DNA of 64,000 nt from Rotaria sp. Silwood1 (Eukaryota; Rotifera; Eurotatoria; Philodinida; Philodinidae). The notes beneath the pieces are model-generated. The model saw only the letters and a list, made by a program, of their open reading frames with translations. It made no database searches and was not told where the DNA came from. Each line of letters begins with the position of its first letter. The first letter of the stretch is position 1. The stretch lies in the NCBI GenBank assembly GCA_905250075.1, contig CAJNOP010000002.1, forward strand, positions 67,867-131,866. Direction: 5' to 3'. A program made the position numbers and the translations under genes. Below are positions 21,755 to 35,000 of the stretch, piece after piece.

Positions 21755-24644
21755 TTAATAACCCGACAATTCGTTCAATGTCATGTCGAGTTCTTCGCTT
21801 ACGCTCTTGTACTTCTCCTTTTCGGCAAGTAATTCGTCTAGAAAAAAAAGAAAAAGTAAATTATATAAAAATTTCTAATAACCAAAAAAAAACAAGAAAT
21901 TATTCATTTTATGTTCCAGATGTTTTACTCTGTATATTGTCTGAGAAACAGACACATATGCAAAGTATCAATATGCTTGATATTTATTATAAATCTCTCA
22001 TGCAAAAGAGACAACCAATTGTTTATTAAATTATTACCTTCGAGACGATCGACTTCCTTTTGCAATTTAGCCATGGTACGTTCAGCTAAATCGGCACGTT
22101 GTTCAGCCTATAATCGTATGATTAGAATATATTTGTTGGATTCTAATAGAAAGAAAAACCTTACATCTTTAAGACGTGTAGATAAATCACGAATTTGTTC
22201 TTCATAACTTTCTTCACGTTGCATGGCCTAGATATAAATACATAAGTCAAACAAATCATCATATATCTAGAAAAAATTTACCTCTTGTTCTGATACTTCA
22301 AGTGATTTCATATTGTTGCCAACAACTTTGAGTTCTTCTTCGAGTTCAAGAATTTTTCTAAAAAAAAATAAAAAAACAAATATTTTCATCGAACATAATA
22401 ATAATTTATAAAAAAACAAAAAAAAAATAAAAATAAAAGAACAAAAATTAAATCATGCATACGTTTTCAGATCATTGTATGTAATCTTAAATTTAGTTTC
22501 ATATCATTCATATACTATCTGAAATAAAATAATCATGCAGGAAATAGATATCAACCGAAAAAAAGGAAAAACCAATTCACCGTGCATAAAAATAATAAAA
22601 ACAAACAATGTATCTTACGCTTCGGCAGCTTCAGCACGATCTTCAGCACGTTCCAAATCGACTTCCATAATAGCAATACGACGTGCGACCTAAGATCATG
22701 ATTTCAAAAATAAATTTTTTTTTTGTTTTGTTTTGTTTATTGATCATTTCATCAAATTTACCTCATCGTATTTTCGATCGGAATCTTCAGCAATAAGTTG
22801 TGCTTCAGCCAATTGTTGTTCAAGTGTAGCAATACGTTCATCATCTTGATATGTACGTTGTTCGAGACCTTTGCGACTACTGTAAATTAGAAATAAAAAT
22901 CAAATTTATTATCTTATATTTTAATATAAAACAAATAATTTGTTTATTACCGTTCACTTTCATCAGCTGCATGTGAAGCTTCATCAAGTTTTTGTGTTGT
23001 TTGTGTAAGACGTTCTTCAGCACGTTCAAGATCTTCCTCAACTAATTGTAAACGACGTTGAAGTCCATTTAATTCAGCTTCAGCCTATTATTACAAATTA
23101 TATAATATTAATATAACAAAATTATTTGAAAATGAGCAAAAAGAAAACTAATGATACTATATGACTTTATATTCTATTAATAAGAGAATTATCTAAATGT
23201 TCTTTCTATTGTTAACGATTTAAAGTTCGTTCGATACTATTTATAGATATATATATATATATATTAATAAATTATTTTTAGACCAATGTTTAGTAGATAG
23301 ACACACCTACACACAAACAATGATTCATCATGTCTAATGTTTTCGACGTTTACTTATTTATAAATGTTTACCTCTTTTAATACATTAATAATATCTGTAA
23401 CTTCAGTTTGCATAATGGAAATTTTTAAATTGAATGTTATTTGAGATGAATATGGTGATACTTGATATATTTCACAACCGGGTTTAATTGGACGACGAGA
23501 AGATTTTACTGATGAAGAAGAATTAGATGATGATGATGATGTCGAAGAAATAGAACAAGACATTTCATTATCATCTGATGATAAATGAAATGTATCATCA
23601 TCATCATCATTTAAACGATAATCACGTAAACGTTCATTATCATAAAATTTCTGACGAATTTGTTTAATACGTTCATTATGTAAAATATTGGATATAACAT
23701 AATTTGATCGTTGTACTGGTTGTTGATATGCATAAAAACGAGATTTTGATGTTGATGAACGATTTGTTTTATTTTTATTTGTTTTTATTGTTGTTGTTTG
23801 GGATGATGGTGTTGGTGTTGGTAGTGGTAGTGGTGATAATTGGGGATGACGATTTTTAAATAAATTATAAAATTCAATTGCATTTATTTGGCCTTTAGCC
23901 AATAGTATACTTAGATTATCTTGTGTCATGATTAATATTATTTTTTTAGAAAAATCTTCGTTCTTCTATATGTATTGATGTTCTTTTTTGGATATACATA
24001 GTTAGATGTGTCTGTCTATGAATAGATATGCGCGTATATTTTCTGAGGGGGGAAAAAGAAGGAAAAAGGAACAGGAATAATACTCTCGACAAACGACTGT
24101 TCGGATAATCAGAGAAGAAAATAAGAGAGAAAAACATAGATAGATAGATAGATAGAGATAGATAGATTTAGTGCTTATATGTGCAGAGTTGATGATAGAT
24201 ATTGTGAGGCGAACGTAAAAAGAGGAAAAAAAGAAACGGAAGAAAAGAAAAAATAAATAAATAAATGAGACTTACATCAGTAGCAGCTTTCTCTTTGGCT
24301 TCAAGTTTTGCGTTGGCTTCAGCTAATTGTTCTTGAGCAGCATCAAGTTCAGATTCGATCTGTTGGATTTTTTTTTGTAAACCATTACTTTCTTCTTCAG
24401 ACTAATAATGATAAAGAAAAAAGAATTAAAAAAACGAAAATAAAAGAAAAAAAATTAAAAATTTCAATCGAAAAGAAATAAGAATAATAATAAAACTTAC
24501 TGCTTTAAGTTTTTCTTCAAAATCCTTTTGACGTTGTTCAGCTTGTTCGGCACGATCGACAGCATTTTCTTTTTCAAGTTTCATAGCTTGCATCTTCTTT
24601 TTGATGGAATCCATCGTAGCTGTTGTATTTGTATTTGAAGACAT
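21755..24644 (-). CDS. TPM: Tropomyosin, long (284-type) isoform
   Basis: Coiled-coil dimer that lines actin filaments and controls myosin access. Exons, 5' to 3': 24644-24501, 24401-24276, 23084-22951, 22879-22762, 22689-22619, 22357-22282, 22227-22165, 22107-22038, 21837-21755. Total 885 nt, 294 aa. The canonical start [18 protein letters not shown] is preceded in frame by ten residues ([10 protein letters not shown]). Starting at that internal ATG (24614) gives exactly 284 aa, the animal norm, and its context (A at -3, G at +4) is good, so either Met could be used. The heptad pattern is continuous, with family landmarks [50 protein letters not shown] and the end [12 protein letters not shown]. 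An alternative first exon lies in intron 2 (separate entry). Confidence 0.95.
23372..23929 (-). CDS. Alternative first exon of tropomyosin (short-rod isoform with long non-coil N-terminus)
   Basis: An uninterrupted 186-codon frame opens with ATG at 23929 ([20 protein letters not shown]) and ends VLKE just before a GAG|GTAAAC donor. Its phase 0 matches the phase 0 of tropomyosin exon 3 (23084), so splicing gives a 390-aa protein. The exon replaces exons 1-2. It encodes a Pro/Thr/Ser-rich region, an Asp run, a Ser run and a short helix ([14 protein letters not shown]) leading into the coiled coil. Vertebrate short tropomyosins start from an internal exon at the same place, and Drosophila Tm1-I/C has a comparable long non-coil head that binds kinesin. 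The exon call rests on frame length, donor and phase; no cDNA evidence. Confidence 0.65.
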
Positions 24645-25801
24645 TTTTGACCGGTGTGGCTTTTAAAAATTTAAATGAATGAATTGAAAGAAAACAACTG
24701 TAGTTCGACGGTGAACTTAGATAATTACACTTCCAACAGATCTTGAAATAAAAAAAATAAATATATAATGCAATAAAAAAAAACTAAGTATATATAAAAT
24801 AGTTTTCAGTAAAGACTACTGAATAGTAATCTTTGGATAAAAAGAGAAGAACGATATTATTCTACTGCATATAAGGAAACGTTTGTGTCCAATACATATA
24901 CAGAACTTAGAAGAGAAAAAAGACGACACACGATTCCTGATGCCTACGCTACAGATAATAACAACAACAACAACAAACTCGCTAGAGATGTAGTATACAG
25001 AAGTACTCTCTTTTCTTTCTCGGGCGCCTTTACATACTGCTATTCGTGTGTATGTAGGCAGCAGTGGTAGGCACTGACAATGAAGAGAAAAATTGCGGTT
25101 TATTAGTTACGTAGATATATATATATATATATATTTGGATGCGTATGAGTATGGAGTAACAGATAGATTTAGCTTCTTTTGCGTTCTCTAGATGTTTACT
25201 TGTCATCAGTAGAACAACCATTGATGGCTATATACTTAGTTGTACGATACCATTTTTCTTCGTCGAGCTATATTTTTGCTTCTTTCTCTTTTCTGCTTTG
25301 TATTGTACAAATGGGCGGCTGTTATATAGAGACGGAGAGAATCTAAAAATATTTACGCAGAGCAGTACAACGACAGCCGTGCTGGCAACGTGTTACTTAA
25401 CGATGCTAACATTTTCTCGATTTATACACTGCATTTGTTGGATAAGATCGAAAAAACGTATTAGTACTAGAAAGGATACGATCTAAGAAAGAAGAGAAAG
25501 CGAGAAAAAAAAATCTTCTATACATACTGTTATCATTTGCTGTTAAGAAGAGGAAAAAATGATTGAGTCTTGTCTTAACTATATACGTGTCCACATATTG
25601 ATATACAGAAAAAAAAATCTTCTTTGTCGAGAATAGCATGACATTATCATCGAAATAGAAAAAAAAAAAAAAACGTACTTATATCTCTTCAATTGCGGAA
25701 CAAGCAAATATACAAAAACAAAAAAAGTGTAATAAACATCTGGTAATAGAACACACCAAAATAGAAAAAAAAGCAAAAAGACACCGAGTCTATCTTTATT
25801 T
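24645..25801. other. Tropomyosin 5' flank / forkhead gene 3' flank
   Basis: No gene recognised. The tropomyosin promoter and 5' UTR should lie here. A short (TA)n run sits near 25110, and a (GATA)n run lies nearby within the tropomyosin gene at about 24130-24170. Confidence 0.45.
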
Positions 25802-26988
25802 CTATCGATGATTATTTGAATTATAATAAACATTTGAATTATTTTGTGTACCATAAAATGATGATAATTGTTCTGTATAACCTGGAAATTGTATAGACGA
25901 TGGTGTCATATGGAAAGAATCATGAACAGGTTGTTGTTGTTGTTGTTGTTGTCGTAAGGGTGGAGGTGGTGGAGGAATCCAAGATGATGTTGAAGCAAAT
26001 GAATAATCATGATGATAATGTTGTGAATATATATTTGATGTTGTTGATGATAAATGATCATAATCAAATGAAGATGATGTTTCTCCTTCACCTGAACTAC
26101 TATTTGTTGAACTTGAAGCAATTATTAATTTAGTTGGAGATAATTTTGAACGTGTTTTAAAACGAGTTGGTCGACGTAAAAAACTTGTACCATTACCAAA
26201 CATATTTTTAGCATTTTCATGTAATGTCCAATAACTACCTTTACTTTTATTTCCTGTTAATAAGCAATTATCAGATGATGTTCGAGGAACTCGAACAAAA
26301 CAATCATTTAATGATAGATTATGTCGTATAGAATTTTTCCAACGTTGTGCTGTTTGTTCATTATAAAATGGATAACGTTCTTGAACAAAATTATAGATTT
26401 CTAATGAAAAAATAAAAATAAATTAGAAAAAAAAAAAACAAACTAAAATAAAAAGTAATTTTATTATTTACCATTAAGAGTCATTTTACCATCTTGTGAA
26501 CTTTCAATAGCTAATGTTATGAGAGCAATATATGAAACTAAATAAATCATTTAACTATATATAATATATATCATTTTTTTGGTTCTTACATGGTGGTTTA
26601 ACATCAGCACCAAATCGTCGACCTTGTTGGGATAGTGTTGATGTACCTAATTAGATATTATAAAAATAATAAATAAAAACAAAGAACTAGAAATTTATTT
26701 TTTACCTGATAATTTTGTTATATCAATATCATCTGTTTCAGTAACTGAACCTCTCATAATAGCTTCTTTTGCTTCTTTTTCTGTAATTTGTGTTTTTGTT
26801 TTTGATAGACTTGTTTTTGCTCGATGATGTTGTTGTTTGAATTTTCCATGACTTTTTTTTGGTGTTTTTTCTGAATGAAATTCTGGTAATGAATAAGATA
26901 AATAATTTGGTGAACTAGAACTTAGTTCTGGTATTATACGATTATGTTCATGCAAAGGACCATGAGAAAGATAATAATCATCATTCAT
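25802..26988 (-). CDS. Forkhead-box transcription factor, FoxB-like
   Basis: DNA-binding nuclear regulator. Exons, 5' to 3': 26988-26706, 26646-26590, 26537-26472, 26400-25802. Total 1005 nt, 334 aa. The forkhead domain begins [14 protein letters not shown] and includes [13 protein letters not shown], recognition helix [15 protein letters not shown] and [18 protein letters not shown], ending FLRRPTRFK. The wording around TAQRWKNS and the FLRR..RFK end resembles FoxB (Drosophila fd96C), but class assignment is uncertain. Wing 1 carries an insertion of about ten residues ([13 protein letters not shown]) where most Fox proteins have a short Pro-Gly-Lys-Gly turn. The C-terminal tail is Ser-rich, with Pro and Gln runs (about 25930-25975). 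The domain is split by two short introns. Confidence 0.85.
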
Positions 26989-29900
26989 TGTAAGATTCTT
27001 GATGAAAACGAATAATGAATATTGAACAAATTTAGTTTGAAAGAGAAAATATATGATTCTTTAAATCAATATTGACTGGCAACGATATATATATATATAT
27101 ACATATAGGCTCTATTTTTTTCTTTTTCTATCAAATAGCCAATGACCTACAATTGAAAAATTGTCACAAACTATCTGGATTGGCTACCTGCGAAAAAAAA
27201 AGTGACATAATTTTTTTTTTCTTCTTGCATGAAATCAGCAATCAAAAATTTTTCGTATACTAATTTAAGAAAATGTTCGTTATCAAAGGCAAAGATAATA
27301 AATCGTCATGTAGTAATCATATTAAAATAATTGTGTTTATAATTATTTTTCTTATATTTTTCAATCGATTATTGTTATCGGTAGAGTTGTTCCGAGAGCA
27401 CAAAGTGTGGTGAGTTCCCTACTCGGAACACCGTGATTATTAGTTTTTCTATATGATTCTTTGTTTGGTTTTCAAAAAAATACTATATATTTAATTGCTG
27501 CTAAACGAAATGCAAGTTCATAGGAAACTTTAATAAATTTTCAAGGGCGTAATTTATGGGGTGTGTGACAGCCCTCCTACTTACTTTGTACAGGTCTCCC
27601 TTTTCTGAGATTCAACCGCTGTATCTTTAGTGTTGAATTGCATCTTTGTAAAGTTCTAATTTTTTTCAGAAAAACACAGATGCATATTAAGATATGTTGA
27701 TCTTGATAAATAAATCTCGTTTTCTGGATCATAATTTGATCTATAAAATAAATCGGCTTGTTTCTTTCTCGTGTTTGATAGTATTTCATTTGACTGATCA
27801 CTCTGATTTGATCCCTCTTGTTTCGTTTTACACATAACAATCCACACTTTTTCTTCTACTGTCCGTTGACCGACAACAAATGATTGTAATTTAATTTCAA
27901 ACGATTCGGCAAAGTCAAGTTCGACTTTTTTTTGAATGAGCAAAATGAACAAGAATATAATACAAAAATTATCGGTCGGCTTATTTCGGTTAAGAGAGTC
28001 GAGAGAGTAATGGTGGTAGAAAAATGGTCCTCATTTTTAAGTCTATAAATGGGTGAGCACTTTTCTCTTTCCCTCTCTTATTCACATAGACTAATCCTTA
28101 TTACGTCTTTGATGTAATAGATGTGGTGTAAGTTGGTAGTGAGACAAAATTGCTTTCCTCACTTTTAAAAATATTGAAAGAAGAAAAATGGCTAGCACGA
28201 CGTCTAATTGCTGTATGTTTTCTGATAGAAGTGTTAGAAACATATTCGAATACATTCTCCTCCTATTGTTATGAATAAAATATTGTCTCTCTAGAGGAAA
28301 AAAAATCAGAAATAACAAACAAACAATTCGATCAGGTGATGAAAGTTGCAAACAAATAATAGATCAGTTTTTTTTTATTTAAGCATGTGATTAAACGATA
28401 GTTTTATTAATTAAAAATCAAAATTTTATAATTAGCTAATCATTTATTTTTATTTCAAATTTTATAAAACGAGATGTATTGCATTTCTCTTACATACTTT
28501 CTTCTCCTATTCATTCTTTTTTCTTATATAGACATCCATCATAAGCCGAAATGTTTATGTAGCATCTTTCTTACAGTTATGCATTTCGATCCAAAAATGA
28601 TCCATCTCTCACCTCACTCTTCTTTTCTCACTTGTACTTTATACACATTAATGTCGGGTGTCTAATTTATATATGTTATACATAGAAAACAATAGAAAGC
28701 AATGATGATGATTCCTTCTTTAAACATGTTGCACTGTATTGTAGACATAAGTTAGAAGAAGTCGAATTGGCAACCGTTATTGTCTGTATATAGAAAAAAA
28801 AACGAATGATGATATTCTTTTAACAATCTTATAGTTTTAGAAAAACAATTCTTCTCTTTATTGCATACGTTTTGTGTATTACGTAATTGTGAATTCTAGC
28901 AAAAATAGTTATCGTGTTCTACTTATGAAAATTTCACTCAAGAGAATATCTCTGATGCTCATGAGTACATTTAGATCGTCTTTTATATTCTGTTTTGATA
29001 TATATATAATGTACCAATATGTCTCTAATGGATTCAATATTGTTTTATTGCATCTATAAAACTAATACCAAACAAAGTTATACGGAGTCAGAGTTTAACG
29101 AATAAAAAGAAAGTTGAAGACAGTATCAAGCAAGAGTTGAAGCAGAGCTGTCTTTTTTGATTGAAAATTTTTAGATTGATCATTTTTGCTGTTCTATACA
29201 TGCTTTGAAATAATCTTTACTTATTGGACATACTTCAAGAATTAATATATAACTATAGAAGTCAGAAAAGATGGTATATTGTTACTGAAAAACATCAAAA
29301 TATAGACACTATCTCGTTGATTTTTAAAGAATGAGTTTTCCCGATAAAAAAATTAAGAATCATGTCTGCTTCCCAAACGCAGTGCATCCAATCTAGCGGA
29401 AACTTTCTTCTAATTATACTAAAAAGTGTTTCAGATGCTTACTATTTTTATTTCAAGACATAATGTACTGCTGGTTCTTGCTAGGGCTTACAAAAAATAA
29501 AGTTCTAGTTAAAAAAACATGAATTTTTTGTAGTATGTTAAGTATTTTGATCTTTTTATTGAGATAGAAAGAATTAAAAAGAAACCAAATAAAGTAGATA
29601 CTATCTACTGTCTTTAACAAAGTTCAACTCCATCAGACACATTGCAATCGAGAAGGCAGGGCATAGCTTTTAGCTTTTGCAATTCTAATATCTATTAGAA
29701 GGAAGCTCTTGAAAAGTACCTGAAGAGGAACAAGAATCCTCTTTAAATAAACCAATTAAATTTGTATAGTTTCATCACAATAACTTTAAAAAAACAATCT
29801 GTCAATAGATAATTATCGTTTTAAGTTAATAAATTTTTACAGGTTTAAAAATACAAATGAAAATATGAATTCGTAAGATTTGATTTTTAATTTTACTTGA

Positions 29901-32021
29901 CAAGTAAACAAACTTGAAAATGAAATAATGTTACTTTTTAAACTTGTCATCTAATGCATTATGAATATTTCATTAAAAGTAAATGGATAAAGAAAAAGAA
30001 AACAACATCATTCAATGAAACTTATTACATCATTCTTATTTGTCTTGTACATAGTATCGCTTAAGATTTTATTAATATTTTATGAAATATAGGTGTCCGC
30101 AAAATACAATTATTATGCGAAAAAACATATATTCAATGATGGTTTAATTCAATATTACAATATAGATTATAATAAAAATAATTATGAATTTTTCGAAATA
30201 GATCTGTTTAAATCTAGACTTATTAATATCATATCAGAGAAAAGAACACATTTGTTAATCTTTTTTTGTTTATTTGAGCTTTTAAGAAAAGAAATTTAAG
30301 AGACTTTTTATTCTTATTTATTGAGAAAACGATATTAAAAATGATTTATTATGATAAATCTCAACAACAAAGTGTAATTTCAAGAGGCTATCTAATTTTT
30401 AATAATATTATTTCAAATATGATTGATATGAAAATTTTCGATTTTATATATATATTTGGATATTCGAATAATTTTGTAATGTTATTTTTGCTACATGTAT
30501 TATTATTAAAATTTATTTCTTCATATCTAAAAATTGATATACAGCCAACTAAAATTATTGTTTCTATATATGTGCAATTTCAATTTACTTACCACCAACT
30601 TAGTGTACTCAATACACATTGAGTACACGTGCATTAGTGTTTGATGAAGCACTGTAACATACCGCTCCATAAAAAGGGCATATTGTAATATAGTTGATGT
30701 CACGTTGTTGTAACGAATGCAAATGTCAGTATAAACTGTACTTCAGTGGATTGTATATCGGTGACTCACTGTCATTATTTCATTATTCACATCAATATTG
30801 TACATCTCTATTTCTTCCAACATGACTTTGTATCTAATTCATGTGGTAATATCATGAAAATAATCTTCAGTACTCGAATTTCTATTAAATATACTACATT
30901 CTTTGTATGTATTTAAAAACACAGTTACTTGCAAAAGTAACAATTTATATCGATATGTCTATTTTAGATAAAAATCAAGTTTTAGATTGATGTCAAGCTT
31001 TTTAATAATACAGACATGAAATTATCGACTAATTTTGTTTCTACAGAAGTTAAAATGCGATAATGCATAGAAATTGTTTAAGATAGAAAGAAAAAGATGA
31101 AGAAGAAATAAAAAGCACACAAATCACAGTAATGTGACAGAAGTTATTATCTTGATTCAATGTTATCGACATGAATGACATACATTGTCTGCACATCACA
31201 TGAGTTACAAAGATAGATAAGAATATTGTTAGTTTTCATTTTGCAATAGAGTTTTATTCTAAAAATCTTGATTATTTTTAGATTAAACAAAGAAATATCT
31301 ATATGATAGAGATAGTAAAAATCTATTGTTGTAAAAATACAAGATACATAATTGTGAAGATTAGTGAACATAAAACTAACTAGTCATATACGATAAGTCC
31401 TATTACTCAATAATACTGATGATGATAAGATAATCATTATTTGTCTGCCTATCGGATTATTGACAATAATAAAGAACAATAGTTTTCCTTCTCTCGTTAT
31501 GATTGAATAAAGAATTGTTGAATTGTATAAATAATATTCACTGCTTCGACAAAAAAACGACACTTTTGACAGACTAGAGCCAGAATTTTTCCATATGTTC
31601 ATCGTCTCTTATATATATTCTATCCTAATATGAACAGTGACAAATGTACAATTCTGTTTTTTTTCTTTCTTTATTATCGACTACAACAGAAAGACTTCAT
31701 TGTATTTTGTTCTTCATATGTTTTACTTGCTTTTTTTTTGAATGTCTATCTATACTGTGTATAACCTCTTATACATATGTCCGCTTACTTCCTTGCTTGT
31801 TCGTTCGACAAGTAGCATCAGAAGTAGACAATAACAGAAGAAAAAGAGAGCGAGAGAAAAAAAAAGACGATGATGAAGAAGAGAGAGACAAAGAGTGTAG
31901 TACTTCTCTTCATATAAAACTATTCATTCAAGCACACATTTTTTTTTCTTCTCTATCATCATACTTTAACTTAAGTATTTCTTAGAATTCATTCAATTCA
32001 CTCACTTTATAATATAAAACA
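26989..32021. other. 5-kb gene-poor region
   Basis: I recognise no protein or RNA gene. Short open frames on both strands lack family motifs. A short inverted repeat (GTTCCGAG/CTCGGAAC) lies at about 27385-27430. The rightmost part is the 5' flank of Pellino and the left part the 5' flank of the forkhead gene. Confidence 0.45.
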
Positions 32022-35000
32022 ATGCCAGATATAAAAATAAATGACGAACAACAACAAGAAATTATATATGGTGAATTAGTTATTCTCGGGTAAGTCAAAA
32101 ATTTCTCCATGTTTAACAACAATAAATGATTGGGAATCTAATTTATTAGTTTCAATTGCTTGAATTAGTTTTTCTTTTGGTTCTAAATAATATTCATTAG
32201 CTAATGCCCATGTAGCCCAATGTATACCAATAGACTTTTTTGATTGTGTATCAAGATGAATTTGTACAGCTTCATCAGGTGATACATGTTGTGCTTCCAT
32301 CATCCAACGAGGTTCATATGCACCTATTGGTATTGCACTTAAATCAAATGGACCATATTTCTTTCCAATTTGTTTAAATATAGGTATATCATGTGTATAA
32401 CCCGTATCACCAGCAAAATAAAATTTATAATTATTATTCCATACAGCATATCCACCCCAAAGAGCTTTATTTAAATCAAAAAGAGTACGTCGTGACCTTA
32501 AACAAATAAGCATATGAAACATTTATAATGATAATAATAATAAGAAGAAAAATACGATACCAATGTTGAGCGGGACAAAATGCTATTTTAACATCTTTTT
32601 TGCTCTAAATTAGTAAAATATTTAAAAAAAAATAAAAACATACAAAATTAATTTCTATCAATTATCATACTGGATGTGTCCAATCATCCCACCAATCAAG
32701 TTCAATAACTTGTTCTATATGACAATCAAGAAACCATTGTCCTCCACCTTTACCACAAAACCATGTTAATCTATTTCCGTAACGTTTATTTAATTTTTGA
32801 ACACTTGGATAATCCAAATGATCAAAATGATTATGTGATATAACTATAGCTTCAAGTTTATCAGGTAAATCATCTATTGTTAATGCTGGTGGACGAAAAC
32901 GTTTTGGTCCTATTGTTGGTGTTACACCACATCGATCACTAAAAACAGGATCTGTTAGAAATATAAAATCATCAATTTGAACAAGACATGTTGCATGTCC
33001 AATCCATATAAAACGTAGACCAGGTGAAGTTTTTACTATTTCATCTGGTTTATTATTTATTACTGGTAATAATTTATTTAATTCTTCAATATCAGCTGGT
33101 ACACTTGTATTATTTCGTGTACCAATCCAACGAAAAACTGTTAGATATCCTGGCAATTTAAATTTAGGATTAAATGAATTAACATAAATATTATGTTCTT
33201 GTCGTGATTTAATAAATTCATTATCAGACATTGTATTGTCTGTAGTAGTAGTTGATGATGTCGCCATAATTGTATTTGATTTAGTAGTGGATAGAAGATA
33301 ATGTCTAAGGAAATGCATAGATTGAGAGAAAATTTCTTTAATAATATAAGTCATTTTATCAAAAATTGATCAGTAGAATTTGTTATTTTTATGTTTAGAT
33401 AATATTAGAGAAAAAAAAGAAGATTTAACCTTGAACAGATTTCTATAAACTAACATAAGACATATTAACATATTTCTAAGGTTATAAACATAAGACATCC
33501 TTAGTAACATGGTCATTTTAAATAAATATATATATTGATACTTTTGTTATTTTATTTCTATGAATCCTCAACTTGAAAAGTACTTAACACACATAATCAT
33601 CTTATTTATTTTTTGTTTTGAAAGATATAATGGGCAAATTCCAAATGGTGATCATGAAAGACGTAAAAGCAAATTTCAATTGAGACAACGATTACAAGCG
33701 AATGGGCTTAAAGCACAGCGACAACATATATGTAAAAATCTAGATGAAGTACAGGTAAAAAACAGAATCGAAGAAGAAAAAAAAATAAGTGAATTCTATT
33801 TTCCTGAATGATTCATAAGAAAATATTGGTATCATAGATTAACAAGAATATAATTCACTGAAGAATGCATACAGACAGGATGTTAATAAACAAAAAATAT
33901 TAGATGAAGATGATTTTTTGCCTATGATGCAACTATCAATATGTGATCAATATATATAAAATAATTATGAGATGAATAACGATTGATTATATACATATTA
34001 CGTATGAAATAATCATTGAACAAGCAATGAGCTTCAAGTAAATAATCATATGATTATTTACTTTAATGTTTTTATATCAATAATTGAAATAATGTTTAAA
34101 TAACAGAACATGAATGTTATTATTTATTTTATGATTTTTAGAAATTAACACAAGCTGATTTTCATTCCATTTCATATACGTTATCACGAAATCAAACTGT
34201 TGTTGTTCAATATGCACATGATGAAGATTCTGATATGTTTCAAGTATATTTTTCTAGTTCTGTTTCTAATAAATAAATGTAAAAAAGATTATTTTCAGAT
34301 TGGTCGATCATCGGAAAGTCAAATTGATTTTATCGTTACGGATACAGTGCCTGAAACGAAAATCATTGATGATATGAACGCTGTACAATCGACTATCTCA
34401 CGCTATGCATGCCGTATTGTTGTATTACGACATCCACCATATACAGCTCGTATCTATGCTGCTGGTTTTGATAGTTCAAAAAATATTTTTCTTGGAGTAT
34501 GAACTTCTATTGATACGTTTTTTTCTTACAATATTTCTACAATAGGAAAAATCAATAAAATGGAAAAATAATCGTAATGAAATGGATGGTGTTACAACAA
34601 ATGGTATTTTATTAATGCATATTGATGGAGATCAATTTAATATAAATTCTAAGCCAACTAAATGGAAAGAAGTATCTGTTTGTGGAAGTGTATTTGATTT
34701 AGGTGAAGGACGACTTAAATTTAATTATCAAACAGCAGTAAGTGTCGAATTAGAAAAAAAATAAATGAATTGTAAAAAAAACAATATTATAATATTTGTT
34801 TAGTCTCCTTCTAATACAGATAATATTCTAAAAGACGGAACTCTGATTGATCTCTGTGGAGCAACACTACTATGGCGATCAGTGGAAGGTCTTAAAAATA
34901 CACCTGTAACTATAATATGTTGTCTTATTAAAAAAACAAATACTTTTAATTTTCGATTAGACTCGTCGTTTTCTTGAATTTGAATTAGATGAATTGAATT

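Noticed and set aside
27370-27435. Inverted repeat GTTCCGAG...CTCGGAAC considered as a tRNA or structured RNA
   Set aside because: Does not fit a cloverleaf, has no T-loop GTTCRA or A/B box arrangement, and is too short to assign.
28000-28351. TATAAA-containing segment and minus-strand frame as a gene
   Set aside because: No family resemblance or splice-consistent continuation; AT-rich sequence gives such motifs by chance.
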